The notes below the pieces were generated by a model. It was not told where the DNA came from. It saw only the letters and a program-made list of their open reading frames with translations, and did no database searches. From Terriglobia bacterium (GTDB lineage: Bacteria; Acidobacteriota; Terriglobia; Acidiferrales; UBA7541), in contig JAIQES010000022.1 of assembly GCA_020073705.1 (NCBI GenBank), forward strand, positions 1 through 63,797: 63,797 nucleotides of DNA, read 5' to 3'. Below, piece by piece: positions 39,513-46,645 of the stretch (position 1 is the first letter of the stretch; the number at the start of each line of letters is the position of its first letter). The translations under genes and the position numbers were made by a program.

Positions 39513-39793
39513 ATGCAGTCATGGGCAAGGACAATGCCAGAATGGTGATAGAAATGAGATCCGGTTGTTAATGGTCACGATGGGTTTTCAAGGCTGGGAT
39601 GTAATTCGCGTAACTCTAGGGAAGACAATCAATTAAGAGGAACCGAGAAGAAACTTTGCATAGTCCTCGTCCGCGTCAACTAGCGAAAACGAATGTAGAT
39701 CACGAGCCGGCACACTGGTCATGTTCCATATTGGGGCCAATCGCCCTGCGATTGTGCCAAAGATGAATTGCTGCTCGGGGCGAGCCTATCTGC

Positions 39794-40018
39794 TTAATTG
39801 AGAGCTGGGTCTTCCCTCTCGCTGAGATAGGCAAAAAACTCGAACTCTTCGGCGGGATAGCGGATGACGCCACCCAACTCTGAATCAATCTCACAATGCG
39901 TCCCGCTGGTGTAGCAAAGTTCCAGAACGCGATCAGGCGTGGACGATGTGGCGCGACGAATTTCCTCCCAGGTGGCGGGGCGGTCTTGAGCAATCACATT
40001 GATCGGTTCAGGCTTCAT
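39794..40018 (-). CDS. Small hypothetical acidic protein
   Basis: A 74-residue protein starting MKPEPINVIAQDRPATWEE, with GAGGAG eight bases upstream of ATG 40018. It has two Cys residues and an acidic C-terminus. No known family is recognised. Its start overlaps the end of the upstream gene (40008-40412), so the two are co-transcribed and probably translationally coupled. Confidence 0.58.
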   Translation of the reverse strand: MKPEPINVIAQDRPATWEEIRRATSSTPDRVLELCYTSGTHCEIDSELGGVIRYPAEEFEFFAYLSEREDPALN

Positions 40019-40412
40019 GGAGAATCTCCTCATCTTCTGGCTGCTTCGCGCTCTCCTTCGGTTCGCAGTTGCTGGCTGAATGCTCCTGTACTTGAGATGC
40101 AGTATCGTCCGTGCAGGATTCTTTTGAGCGCGGGTGCAATTGCAGCAGACTCATCTCACATTGGTCGGCGCAATTCATCGGCTGAACATTTTCAACTCGA
40201 TAGGCCACCGGCACGGAATTGCAGGAAACCCTGGGGGTGACCAGGCGGACGAAGATAATGGCGCCGTTCGGCAAGGCATGTCGCAAGAGCAGCTTCTTTT
40301 TCCCGCCTCCGGTCCAGACCAAATCAGTCTTCTCCACAAAAAAGGCGTCATTGAGGCCCCATCCTGAGACTTCAACCCGGTAGCTGCCCGAAAGACCAGT
40401 TGTTTCGCTCAT
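40008..40412 (-). CDS. Conserved hypothetical protein
   Basis: A 134-residue protein with a conserved core GSYRVEVSGWGLNDAFFVEK followed by a KKKLLLRHALPNGAIIFVRL segment; I associate this with an Acidobacteriota family found near PilZ proteins. The C-terminal third is acidic and Ser/Glu-rich, likely disordered. ATG 40412 with AGGA upstream is preferred over 40487. Function unknown. It overlaps the 74-aa gene downstream. Confidence 0.65.
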   Translation of the reverse strand: MSETTGLSGSYRVEVSGWGLNDAFFVEKTDLVWTGGGKKKLLLRHALPNGAIIFVRLVTPRVSCNSVPVAYRVENVQPMNCADQCEMSLLQLHPRSKESCTDDTASQVQEHSASNCEPKESAKQPEDEEILHEA

Positions 40413-40619
40413 TACAATCGTGCTCCTGGCGATATTTAGTGCAGCCCATGGGCCAGACCGGCGCTGTTTCACGAAACTCATATACAAGGACTTAGCCGCC
40501 TACTGGCTAGGAGATAACTGGGCTAAGTGTGCATAAATTGGGATTGGAGTGCACTTTTGAAACATTGGCGCTAGCCTGAAGAATCGAGCAAGGGTTGGGG
40601 GGGATCGCCGCTCGGTAAA

Positions 40620-41324
40620 CTAGCCATAATGAATCCCGGGATAGAGAAGCCGAAGCGCCAGCGTGAAGATGACGTTAAAGATTTTACCGAAGGCGGTCCA
40701 AGCGATCAGCAGCCCAATCATGGCGAAGCCGGATTGGCAGGTCCAATCGAGATAACGCAGCGCCGTATTCTCCGGCATCAGCAACATGATCGCGGCGTGA
40801 CCGTCAAGCGGCGGAACGGGAAGGAGATTGAATGTGCCGAGGAGCAGGTTGAGAACAAATACAATACTCAGCGCCGTGGCAACAAAAGTAGGGTCAGCGG
40901 AGTGCGCCGAGGACGTAATGTTTGTGTAGTTCGCGGTGTCGGGTGGCTGGAAGTATCCGATGGCGACACCCACGCGAATGGCGATGCCGGCCAGCAGCAT
41001 GAGCGCAAAATTTGCCGCGGGACCTGCAAGCGCCATCCACGCCGAGCGGCGCGGGTAGCGGCGCTGCCAGTTAGGATCGAACGGCGCGTTCGCCCATCCA
41101 ATCATCCATCCAGCCAGCAGGAACGACAAAATCGGCGCCACCACCATCCCGAACATCGAGCGGCGAATGTGGGGAATGGGGTTGAGCGTCACTTGGCCGC
41201 CTTCGAACGCGGTGAGGTCGCCGCCAATTTTGGCGGCGAGCGCGTGCGATGCTTCGTGGCACGTCGTCGAGAACAGAAACACGATGTACCAGATGACGCC
41301 AAGCGCAAGGTCCGGTGTGTTCAT
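40620..41324 (-). CDS. Site-2-protease-like M50 metallopeptidase
   Basis: A 234-residue membrane peptidase. The zinc motif is HEASH in the first helix, and the distal motif NLLPVPPLDG supplies the third ligand. About five or six transmembrane segments are visible. There is no PDZ domain, so it is the compact M50B type. It would cleave membrane-embedded substrates or act on a regulator; no anti-sigma factor lies nearby. It precedes the tRNA-Gln gene on the chromosome. Confidence 0.9.
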   Translation of the reverse strand: MNTPDLALGVIWYIVFLFSTTCHEASHALAAKIGGDLTAFEGGQVTLNPIPHIRRSMFGMVVAPILSFLLAGWMIGWANAPFDPNWQRRYPRRSAWMALAGPAANFALMLLAGIAIRVGVAIGYFQPPDTANYTNITSSAHSADPTFVATALSIVFVLNLLLGTFNLLPVPPLDGHAAIMLLMPENTALRYLDWTCQSGFAMIGLLIAWTAFGKIFNVIFTLALRLLYPGIHYG

Positions 41325-41346
41325 CGTCGGGTCGCAAAAAATGGAG

Positions 41347-41421
41347 TGGCTCCGGGGCCTGGACTCGAACCAGGATAACCAGCTCCAAAGGCTGGCGTGC
41401 TACCAATTGCACTACCCCGGA
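41347..41421 (-). tRNA. tRNA-Gln (TTG)
   Basis: On the minus strand the acceptor TCCGGGG pairs with CCCCGGA, the D-loop contains AATTGGTAGC, the anticodon loop is CTTTGGA (anticodon TTG), the T-loop is GTTCGAGTC, and the 3' CCA is encoded. All stems pair. Confidence 0.95.
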
Positions 41422-41653
41422 GTAATTTAAGACCAACACAGAGTAGCGTAACTGACGGAATCCGTCCATTGGACTGTTCGGGTGTGCTGCTACGATGTAG
41501 TCGTATCGTCAAGCGCCGCCTCGCCGCCTTCCGTAGAGGCGGCGTTACACAAAGTGATTCCACTTCAAGAATTCATCGCTCAGTTCAAATCACTCAGTTT
41601 GAATCTTCTTCTGACCGCAAGTTTCTGGTAGTCTGAATGAGTTCGCACGCCGC

Positions 41654-41743
41654 GGAGAGGTGTCCGAGCGGTTTAAGGAGCACGCTTGGAAAGCGTGTGT
41701 TGGGGAAACTCAACCGTGGGTTCAAATCCCACCCTCTCCGCCA
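41654..41743 (+). tRNA. tRNA-Ser (GGA), probable island attachment site
   Basis: A long-variable-arm tRNA: acceptor GGAGAGG with CCTCTCC, anticodon loop in GCTTGGAAAGC (GGA), variable arm GTTGGGGAAACTCAAC, T-loop GTTCAAATC, and encoded CCA. An intact integrase gene begins about 125 bp downstream, so its 3' end is the likely attachment site of the island. I did not find a second copy of its 3' end within the window. Confidence 0.95.
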
Positions 41744-41866
41744 TAATTTTCTAAACCATCTAAAACGAACGTGATACGTGACGTAGCCGTTCCGGGTTAC
41801 GCGCGGGTTACGGATTTAATCGCTGCAACTCCCAGGGAAAACGGTATTAGCCAAAGGGAGACAGCG

Positions 41867-42946
41867 ATGATTGGCATTTACATTCGGCTCAAAGTTGACG
41901 GAAAGCGGACGTTCAGATCGGCACCAGAGGTTCCCGGGGATTACGAATACTGGCTGAAATCTTCTTACGACGGACGTCAGAAATGGCACCGCGTGGGTCG
42001 GTACGACGGAGTTAAGAAAGCCAAGTTTTTGCTTGAGAGGGAGCAGGAGAGGAAAGAAGCCGCTCGCAAGTATGGATTGGTGGCCCCAGCTTCCTTAAGT
42101 CACGTGACGGTTGCCGAGGGAGTGGAGAAGTTCATTCAGAGAAAGATCGCGGCTGGCAAGCGACCGGGGACCGTAACCGCCTACAAATTCACGCTCGGGT
42201 TATTCAAAGAGTTCTGCCCCCATCTTTACGTTGACGAGATCACTGGGGATACCCTCCTAGACTTCGCTGCTTGGTGCCGTAAGCGCGGGGACGCGGAACG
42301 CACCGTAGCTAACCGCTTCGTTGACATCGCATCGTTCATGAAGTTCCACGGCAAGACCGGACTCGTGCCGAAATCAGACTGGCCCAAATACACCGAGCGC
42401 CGGGTGGAATCCTACACGCAGGGGGAACTGGATAAATTCTACGCTGCTGCTAAGACCGAAAAAGAGCGGCTACTCCTTGACCTGTTGATTCATTCAGGAT
42501 TCAGGATCGGTGAGATTGCTCACCTCACTTTTGGGGATGTTGATTTCACTGGAAACAAACTCCACGTTCAGCCCAAGCCGCAGTGGAACTGGGTTCCCAA
42601 AACTCACGAGTGCCGCACGGTGCGCGTACCGGGCAAAGTCATCCTCGCCCTGTCCCAATGGCGGGATAAGAACGGCGAACAGCAACTGGTCTTTCCATCA
42701 ACCGTTGGTAAGCCGGATGAGCACCTGCTAAGGATCGTGGATGACCTTGGGGAGCGAGCCGGGATCACGGGCCGACGCGATGCCCATAAGTTTCGCGCAA
42801 CATTCGCAACCAGGAACTCCGGGCGGTTCCGTCCACAGGACGTTCAGCGAATGCTTGGGCACCGGAATATCGAAACGACGATGCGGTATTTGGCCGTCAG
42901 TGACCTGGACGATGAGGAGTTTGTAAAGAAGATCGAAGCGGCATAA
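41867..42946 (+). CDS. Tyrosine recombinase (island integrase)
   Basis: A 359-residue integrase with an N-terminal SAM-like DNA-binding domain (about 80-170) and a C-terminal catalytic domain. Catalytic residues: Arg in SGFRIGEIAHL, HKFR (HxxR), GH in MLGHRNIETTMRYL, and the nucleophile Tyr. The frame reaches back to 41771, but ATG 41867, preceded by AGGGAG, gives a typical N-terminus. It lies next to tRNA-Ser, directed away from it. It should mediate integration and excision of the element that extends rightward. Confidence 0.92.
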   Translation: MIGIYIRLKVDGKRTFRSAPEVPGDYEYWLKSSYDGRQKWHRVGRYDGVKKAKFLLEREQERKEAARKYGLVAPASLSHVTVAEGVEKFIQRKIAAGKRPGTVTAYKFTLGLFKEFCPHLYVDEITGDTLLDFAAWCRKRGDAERTVANRFVDIASFMKFHGKTGLVPKSDWPKYTERRVESYTQGELDKFYAAAKTEKERLLLDLLIHSGFRIGEIAHLTFGDVDFTGNKLHVQPKPQWNWVPKTHECRTVRVPGKVILALSQWRDKNGEQQLVFPSTVGKPDEHLLRIVDDLGERAGITGRRDAHKFRATFATRNSGRFRPQDVQRMLGHRNIETTMRYLAVSDLDDEEFVKKIEAA

Positions 42947-42983
42947 ATGCCCACACTCTATTTTCTGGCGGTATTAAAGGGGT

Positions 42984-43160
42984 ATGGAACAACTTTTAAC
43001 CATTAAGGAAGCGGCCGCTGCGCTTCGTATACATCCCGATACCCTAAGACGTTGGATGGGAAAGAACGACTGTCCAACATACGTCAGGATGGGGCGGAAG
43101 ATATTCTTCCGTGAGGTAGCCCTCAGGGAATTTGTCGATAAGAAGGAAGTGGTCTGGTGA
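42984..43160 (+). CDS. Excisionase-like helix-turn-helix protein 1
   Basis: A 58-residue protein of the HTH_17/AlpA type: MEQLLTIKEAAAALRIHPDT, then LRRW and a wing (RMGRKIFFREVALREFV). An AAAGGGG ribosome-binding site lies upstream. It starts 38 bases after the integrase stop. Probable recombination directionality factor or regulator of the integrase. Confidence 0.82.
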   Translation: MEQLLTIKEAAAALRIHPDTLRRWMGKNDCPTYVRMGRKIFFREVALREFVDKKEVVW

Positions 43161-43243
43161 AGTGGGCTCATGCACACCAGATCGCTAACGTCAACGATAA
43201 GTTCGGCACTAAGCCGGGTGCCCAATCGGGGAGGATAGGATGA
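43157..43243 (+). CDS. Possible 28-aa coupled ORF
   Basis: A GTG at 43157 overlaps the TGA of the first HTH gene, and the frame ends at a TGA that overlaps the ATG of the second HTH gene (43240). The double overlap looks like translational coupling and might only serve to pass ribosomes along. No recognisable protein features. Confidence 0.25.
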   Translation: MKWAHAHQIANVNDKFGTKPGAQSGRIG

Positions 43244-43404
43244 AACTCTTAACCGTCCGCGAAGCAGCTAAGCAACTTGCTTTAGCGCCGAAGACCGTGC
43301 GCAAGCTCATCAAAACTGGCTCGCTTCGCGGCGTCAGGGTTGGTCGTCTGTGGCGCGTCGATCAGGATGAACTCGATTTATTTGTGTACCGACGTAGGAC
43401 ATGA
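43240..43404 (+). CDS. Excisionase-like helix-turn-helix protein 2
   Basis: A 54-residue protein with the same architecture as its neighbour (MKLLTVREAAKQLALAPKTV, then RKLI and a wing GVRVGRLWRVDQDELDLFV). It is preceded by a strong GGGAGG. Two paralogous excisionase-type proteins in tandem suggest one controls excision and the other transcription; which is which cannot be told. Confidence 0.82.
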   Translation: MKLLTVREAAKQLALAPKTVRKLIKTGSLRGVRVGRLWRVDQDELDLFVYRRRT

Positions 43405-43470
43405 AGCAACTCTGCCAAGTAATCGGAAGCGAAAACACCAGCTGCCGTCCAGCGGTTGCAGTTGTGTAGA

Positions 43471-44292
43471 TCATCGTCTTCTCTTTCGAGGCGATTTACC
43501 GCGCTTCTTGGCCCGCCTTCTTTGCCCGGTCTCTCGCCACCATTTGAGTGCGTGTTGTTGATGGGCATAGTCGGTGCAAGCTCCCTTTTCACAGTACTTC
43601 TGGTCTATACGCTTCTTTACGAAATAAGGGGCAGAACAGCCCGGATTTCCGCAAACGCCGATCTTCTCATCCCAATCGTCACACTTAAACAAGTAGCAGA
43701 TGAATTGCCACAAGTCATCAGTCGTCAATGAAACGTGCGACGGAAAGAAGCCAACCCTGAAAGCGCGCCCCTCAAAGTCGCCTCCGATTCCTATTAACCA
43801 TGCCCGGCGCAAAACACTCTGTCGGTCTGCAACTTCGGCAATATTTTGGGCGAAAGCAGGATGGTCTTTGCGAGCCCCATGAAACACCCCATAGGTTGTA
43901 ATGAATTTCTCGACTGCTTTCGGGTCTATTTGCAACCCCAACTCGGGCCTCGTAATTGGCTTCCCCTCCTTATTCCGTGTCGGAAGATTCGCAAGCTCCA
44001 CGTGAGGCAGTGGATGAATCGGCAGAGCAGGATCAGGGATTGCGATCATCTGGTCCAGGATCGCTATCGGGTGGGATACATGTGGCTCTGCGATTTGAGA
44101 TGTAAGATGAGCCAACTGGAGCTCACGCACGCCGTAGTTCCCAACGCGCACGCCGGGCGTCGCACGATCAGGGATCATCAGGATAGAGTCTCCGCTGGCG
44201 CCCCTCTCATCGACGTAGCTCCCGACAATACAGCCATTCTGAATGCGTGTAGTCACTGGCCGATCAAGGGAAAGGCCGACCAACGCCCTCAT
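43471..44292 (-). CDS. Zinc-finger protein, CGNR-like C-terminus
   Basis: A 273-residue protein transcribed against the rest of the island. The C-terminal part has a Cys cluster, CGNPGCSAPYF then YCEKGAC, followed by a basic tail (RRRAKKRGKSPRKRRR), resembling CGNR-type zinc fingers that bind DNA. The N-terminal part is unrecognised. The frame is open to ATG 44391, but the extra 33 residues are encoded by the GCTTGATC repeats, so I prefer ATG 44292. Its divergent position suggests an island repressor; this is inference. Confidence 0.65.
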   Translation of the reverse strand: MRALVGLSLDRPVTTRIQNGCIVGSYVDERGASGDSILMIPDRATPGVRVGNYGVRELQLAHLTSQIAEPHVSHPIAILDQMIAIPDPALPIHPLPHVELANLPTRNKEGKPITRPELGLQIDPKAVEKFITTYGVFHGARKDHPAFAQNIAEVADRQSVLRRAWLIGIGGDFEGRAFRVGFFPSHVSLTTDDLWQFICYLFKCDDWDEKIGVCGNPGCSAPYFVKKRIDQKYCEKGACTDYAHQQHALKWWRETGQRRRAKKRGKSPRKRRR

Positions 44293-44313
44293 TGCATATC
44301 TGAATTTATAAAT

Positions 44314-44454
44314 GCTTGATCGCTTTGAACCGACTTTTTGCTTGATCGTCTCTGAGCTTGATCGCTTTGAACTGACCTTTTGCTTGATCACTACGACTCC
44401 ATTGACATCAAGCGCAGCTTAAGTGAATGTTGTGCTTGATAGCTTTTGAACGAT
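44314..44454. repeat. Iteron-like GCTTGATC repeat array
   Basis: Two 42-bp tandem units (44314-44355 and 44356-44397) share GCTTGATCGCTTTGAAC and a second internal GCTTGATC. A third partial unit (GCTTGATAGC plus TTTTGAAC) starts at 44434, and one GCTTGAT lies on the opposite strand near 44405. The array is between the divergent zinc-finger gene and the rightward operon. It may be an operator for the divergent promoters or a replication origin with iterons. Confidence 0.7.
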
Positions 44455-44519
44455 TCCCTGTCTAGCAAAAGCTACCACGGGGATTGGTCCGGTGTCGAGT
44501 AAGACCTGCGAGGTTTTCA

Positions 44520-45113
44520 ATGGCTGACGTTACAAAAGTCGATTTGCTTACGATGAGTGCAAAGCAGAACACCATCGCGGAGTTGAAAGCCAAGCTAAGA
44601 GACGCGTGGCTTCGAGGCAAGGACCAGCGGGTCGAAATCGGCACGCTGCTCCTTGCATTGCGTGCGCAGGCAGAGCATGGCACGTGGGGCAAGTTGCTCG
44701 CCGAGATTGGTATCCCCGCAACCACGGCCGCAGATTACATGGTTGAGGCCAGCCGTCAAATCCACGGAATCCGTGTATTTGGGCCGCAGCCCGATCCCGA
44801 GGCCCAAGAGATGGAAGAAGCTCTCAACGCTGCGACGGTGTTGGTTAAGGGCGCAGGCCCATCTGACGATTCGCTTTCGCCAATTCCGATTGCCCAACCG
44901 AAACCAAAGCGTGCCAAGCCGCAGCTTGAGCAGCGCAGCCGAGTTAGGGGTCCGGTCTTGTATTGCACGGCTACGCAAAAGGAGGCCTACCAGGCAGCCA
45001 AGAAAGAATACAAAGAGCGGGTGTACCAGACCTTCTACGACGCCCTCATGGTAGTGATCGCCGAGCAGCAAGAGGAGGCGGCAGATGAAACTCTTGCAAC
45101 TCAATGCGGATGA
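44520..45113 (+). CDS. DUF3102-like phage/plasmid protein
   Basis: A 197-residue protein. The first 90 residues (IAELKAKLRDAWLRGKDQRV, then GTWGKLLAEIGIPATTAADYM) match the pattern of DUF3102, a helical domain common in phages and plasmids. The middle is Pro/Lys-rich and the C-terminus Glu-rich. ATG 44520 follows GAGG; the longer frame from 44484 is less likely. It is the first gene of the rightward island operon, and its end overlaps the dioxygenase gene by 29 bases. Confidence 0.68.
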   Translation: MADVTKVDLLTMSAKQNTIAELKAKLRDAWLRGKDQRVEIGTLLLALRAQAEHGTWGKLLAEIGIPATTAADYMVEASRQIHGIRVFGPQPDPEAQEMEEALNAATVLVKGAGPSDDSLSPIPIAQPKPKRAKPQLEQRSRVRGPVLYCTATQKEAYQAAKKEYKERVYQTFYDALMVVIAEQQEEAADETLATQCG

Positions 45114-45918
45114 CAAGCAGGGGGCTCTTCAACTAAAGGGCACCTATGCCAATGACACCCACTACGATCACGTGGTGGACGACGATACGGTTGTGCTGAC
45201 GCCGGACGGAGAAGTCCTCGCCGTCCTCGTCGCGGGGGTTATTTCAGCCCGCGCACGGCGCAAGGCATACAAACACCTTCGAAGCATTTACGGCATGCCG
45301 AGCAATCGCGCTACCGCTGTCTACCGTGGGTCGTCGTTGCCGCGCATTCGTAAGCGTGATGGTTCACTTTCCCGCACGCGGCAGGTCCCGCATTCCATTC
45401 TTGACCTGCTTGAGCGCAAGGGTGTGAGGGCAGATGTCCTCGGCTACTTGGACACCACTCCACGCATTCGCAAGTGCCGCTTGAGTGCGTGGTCCCTTAA
45501 CAAGCCGGAAGTGCTCCGGGGAGTGATGCCATTCGTTCATGAAGTGGACGATGTGTTTCGCAGTTGGATACCGGATCGTTACGCGGCTCAGCTTGCCGTG
45601 GTTCATCAGGTGCCAGGCTGGCACCTCCACGGAACGGCGTTCACTACCATCACCGTGAACAAGAACTTCCGCACCGCATTTCACACCGACAAGGGCGATC
45701 TGAAAGCGGGGTTCAGCTGCCTCGCCACTCTGGGAAAGTTCTCCGGTGGATTGCTGGTAATCCCTCGCTACCGGGTCGCCTTCAAGATAAGGCCGGGCAG
45801 CGTCCTGATGATGGATGCCCATGAGTTCCACGGGAACACGCAGATTGCGGGCGAGCGCATCTCCTGCGTTCTGTGCTGCCGGGAAAGGATTGCCAAATGT
45901 GGCGGAGGCGAGGCCTGA
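45085..45918 (+). CDS. TET/JBP-like 2-oxoglutarate/Fe(II) dioxygenase
   Basis: A 277-residue protein. The C-terminal half (about 165-270) is a double-stranded beta-helix of the TET/JBP type: iron ligands His200 and Asp202 in FHTDKGD, GGLLVIPRYRVAF, then DAHEFHGN with His246/His249 as the distal-ligand candidates and Arg258 in GERISCVL for 2-oxoglutarate. The N-terminal part (RKRDGSLSRTRQVP, LGYLDTTPRIRKCRLSAW) also matches phage proteins of this group. Known members oxidise 5-methylcytosine or thymine in DNA. No cytosine methyltransferase or base glycosyltransferase is nearby. ATG 45085 has GAGGAGG upstream. Substrate and role are inference. Confidence 0.78.
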   Translation: MKLLQLNADDKQGALQLKGTYANDTHYDHVVDDDTVVLTPDGEVLAVLVAGVISARARRKAYKHLRSIYGMPSNRATAVYRGSSLPRIRKRDGSLSRTRQVPHSILDLLERKGVRADVLGYLDTTPRIRKCRLSAWSLNKPEVLRGVMPFVHEVDDVFRSWIPDRYAAQLAVVHQVPGWHLHGTAFTTITVNKNFRTAFHTDKGDLKAGFSCLATLGKFSGGLLVIPRYRVAFKIRPGSVLMMDAHEFHGNTQIAGERISCVLCCRERIAKCGGGEA

Positions 45919-45987
45919 ACATCAATCTCTATTACGACATGGATTCAGATTCAAACCGGCTCTTGCACGGCTGAAAGGAGATATGGC

Positions 45988-46344
45988 GTGAATTACAAGC
46001 AGCTGATCTCTGACAGCGTACTCGCCAACAAGAGTCGCAAGCAAACGGCGCTAGATCTGAAGATTCCGCCAGGACTCTTGGACCAAGTAATCGCCAAGAT
46101 TTGGCCGAGCACACGCGGTAAGTGGACAGCGTTGCGCGAGACGCTCGGCTTGAGTCCCTGGGGACATATGCGGAACCACAATCCCTGCGTGCCAGGATTC
46201 AGGTTCGTTAAGGATTCCCAATGCAAGTCCTGTCAGCGAGCGCAGTGGTGCGGTCAGCCTATCCCCTTGAATGAGTCCGGCATGTGTTTGAACTGCGCGG
46301 CAGTACGAAAAGCCACGTCTGCGCAAGCGGAGGAAATGCAATAG
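45988..46344 (+). CDS. Small Cys-rich protein
   Basis: A 118-residue protein starting at GTG 45988, seven bases after AAAGGAG. The first 55 residues look like a helical DNA-binding segment (SRKQTALDLKIPPGLLDQVI). A Cys cluster follows (CKSCQRAQWC, then CLNC), probably a zinc site. No family is recognised. It lies between the dioxygenase and replication genes of the island. Confidence 0.6.
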   Translation: MNYKQLISDSVLANKSRKQTALDLKIPPGLLDQVIAKIWPSTRGKWTALRETLGLSPWGHMRNHNPCVPGFRFVKDSQCKSCQRAQWCGQPIPLNESGMCLNCAAVRKATSAQAEEMQ

Positions 46345-46358
46345 TCGGCGAGGCCAGA

Positions 46359-46643
46359 ATGACGACAGAAACTAAGAAGAAAGTGGCGGGCAGTCGTGTG
46401 GTTAAAGATACAAAGAACACGATTAGTGCCCGGAAGTGCGAAACCACAGTATTAAGCGACAGAGCATCCCGAACCTGCCCGTGGCTATCTCTTAGCGGGG
46501 CTATCCACGGCAGGCCGGATGCGAAAGTGGCCCCGCTAACAATCGATCATATTTGTCGGGGCTGCAAGCGACACGGCCTCAAGCGCACCGTTGGCAAGGG
46601 TTCTGTCGCTTGGAAGAACAAGCAAACACAGAGGGTGGCTTAA
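46359..46643 (+). CDS. Small hypothetical island protein
   Basis: A 94-residue basic protein from ATG 46359, preceded by GCGAGG. Its Cys residues (about 27, 40, 66 and 69) may form a loose zinc site. It ends 2 bases before the ATPase start codon, so it belongs to the island operon. Not recognised. Confidence 0.5.
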   Translation: MTTETKKKVAGSRVVKDTKNTISARKCETTVLSDRASRTCPWLSLSGAIHGRPDAKVAPLTIDHICRGCKRHGLKRTVGKGSVAWKNKQTQRVA

Positions 46644-46645
46644 GC

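Noticed and set aside
39513-39793. Possible sigma-54 promoter (TTTGGCACAATCGCAGG on the minus strand)
   Set aside because: The spacing between the GG and GC elements is two bases short of the required distance.
43471-44391. 306-aa version of the island zinc-finger protein with a repetitive N-terminus
   Set aside because: The N-terminal repeats are translation of the GCTTGATC iterons; an internal ATG at 44292 is more plausible, though not proven.
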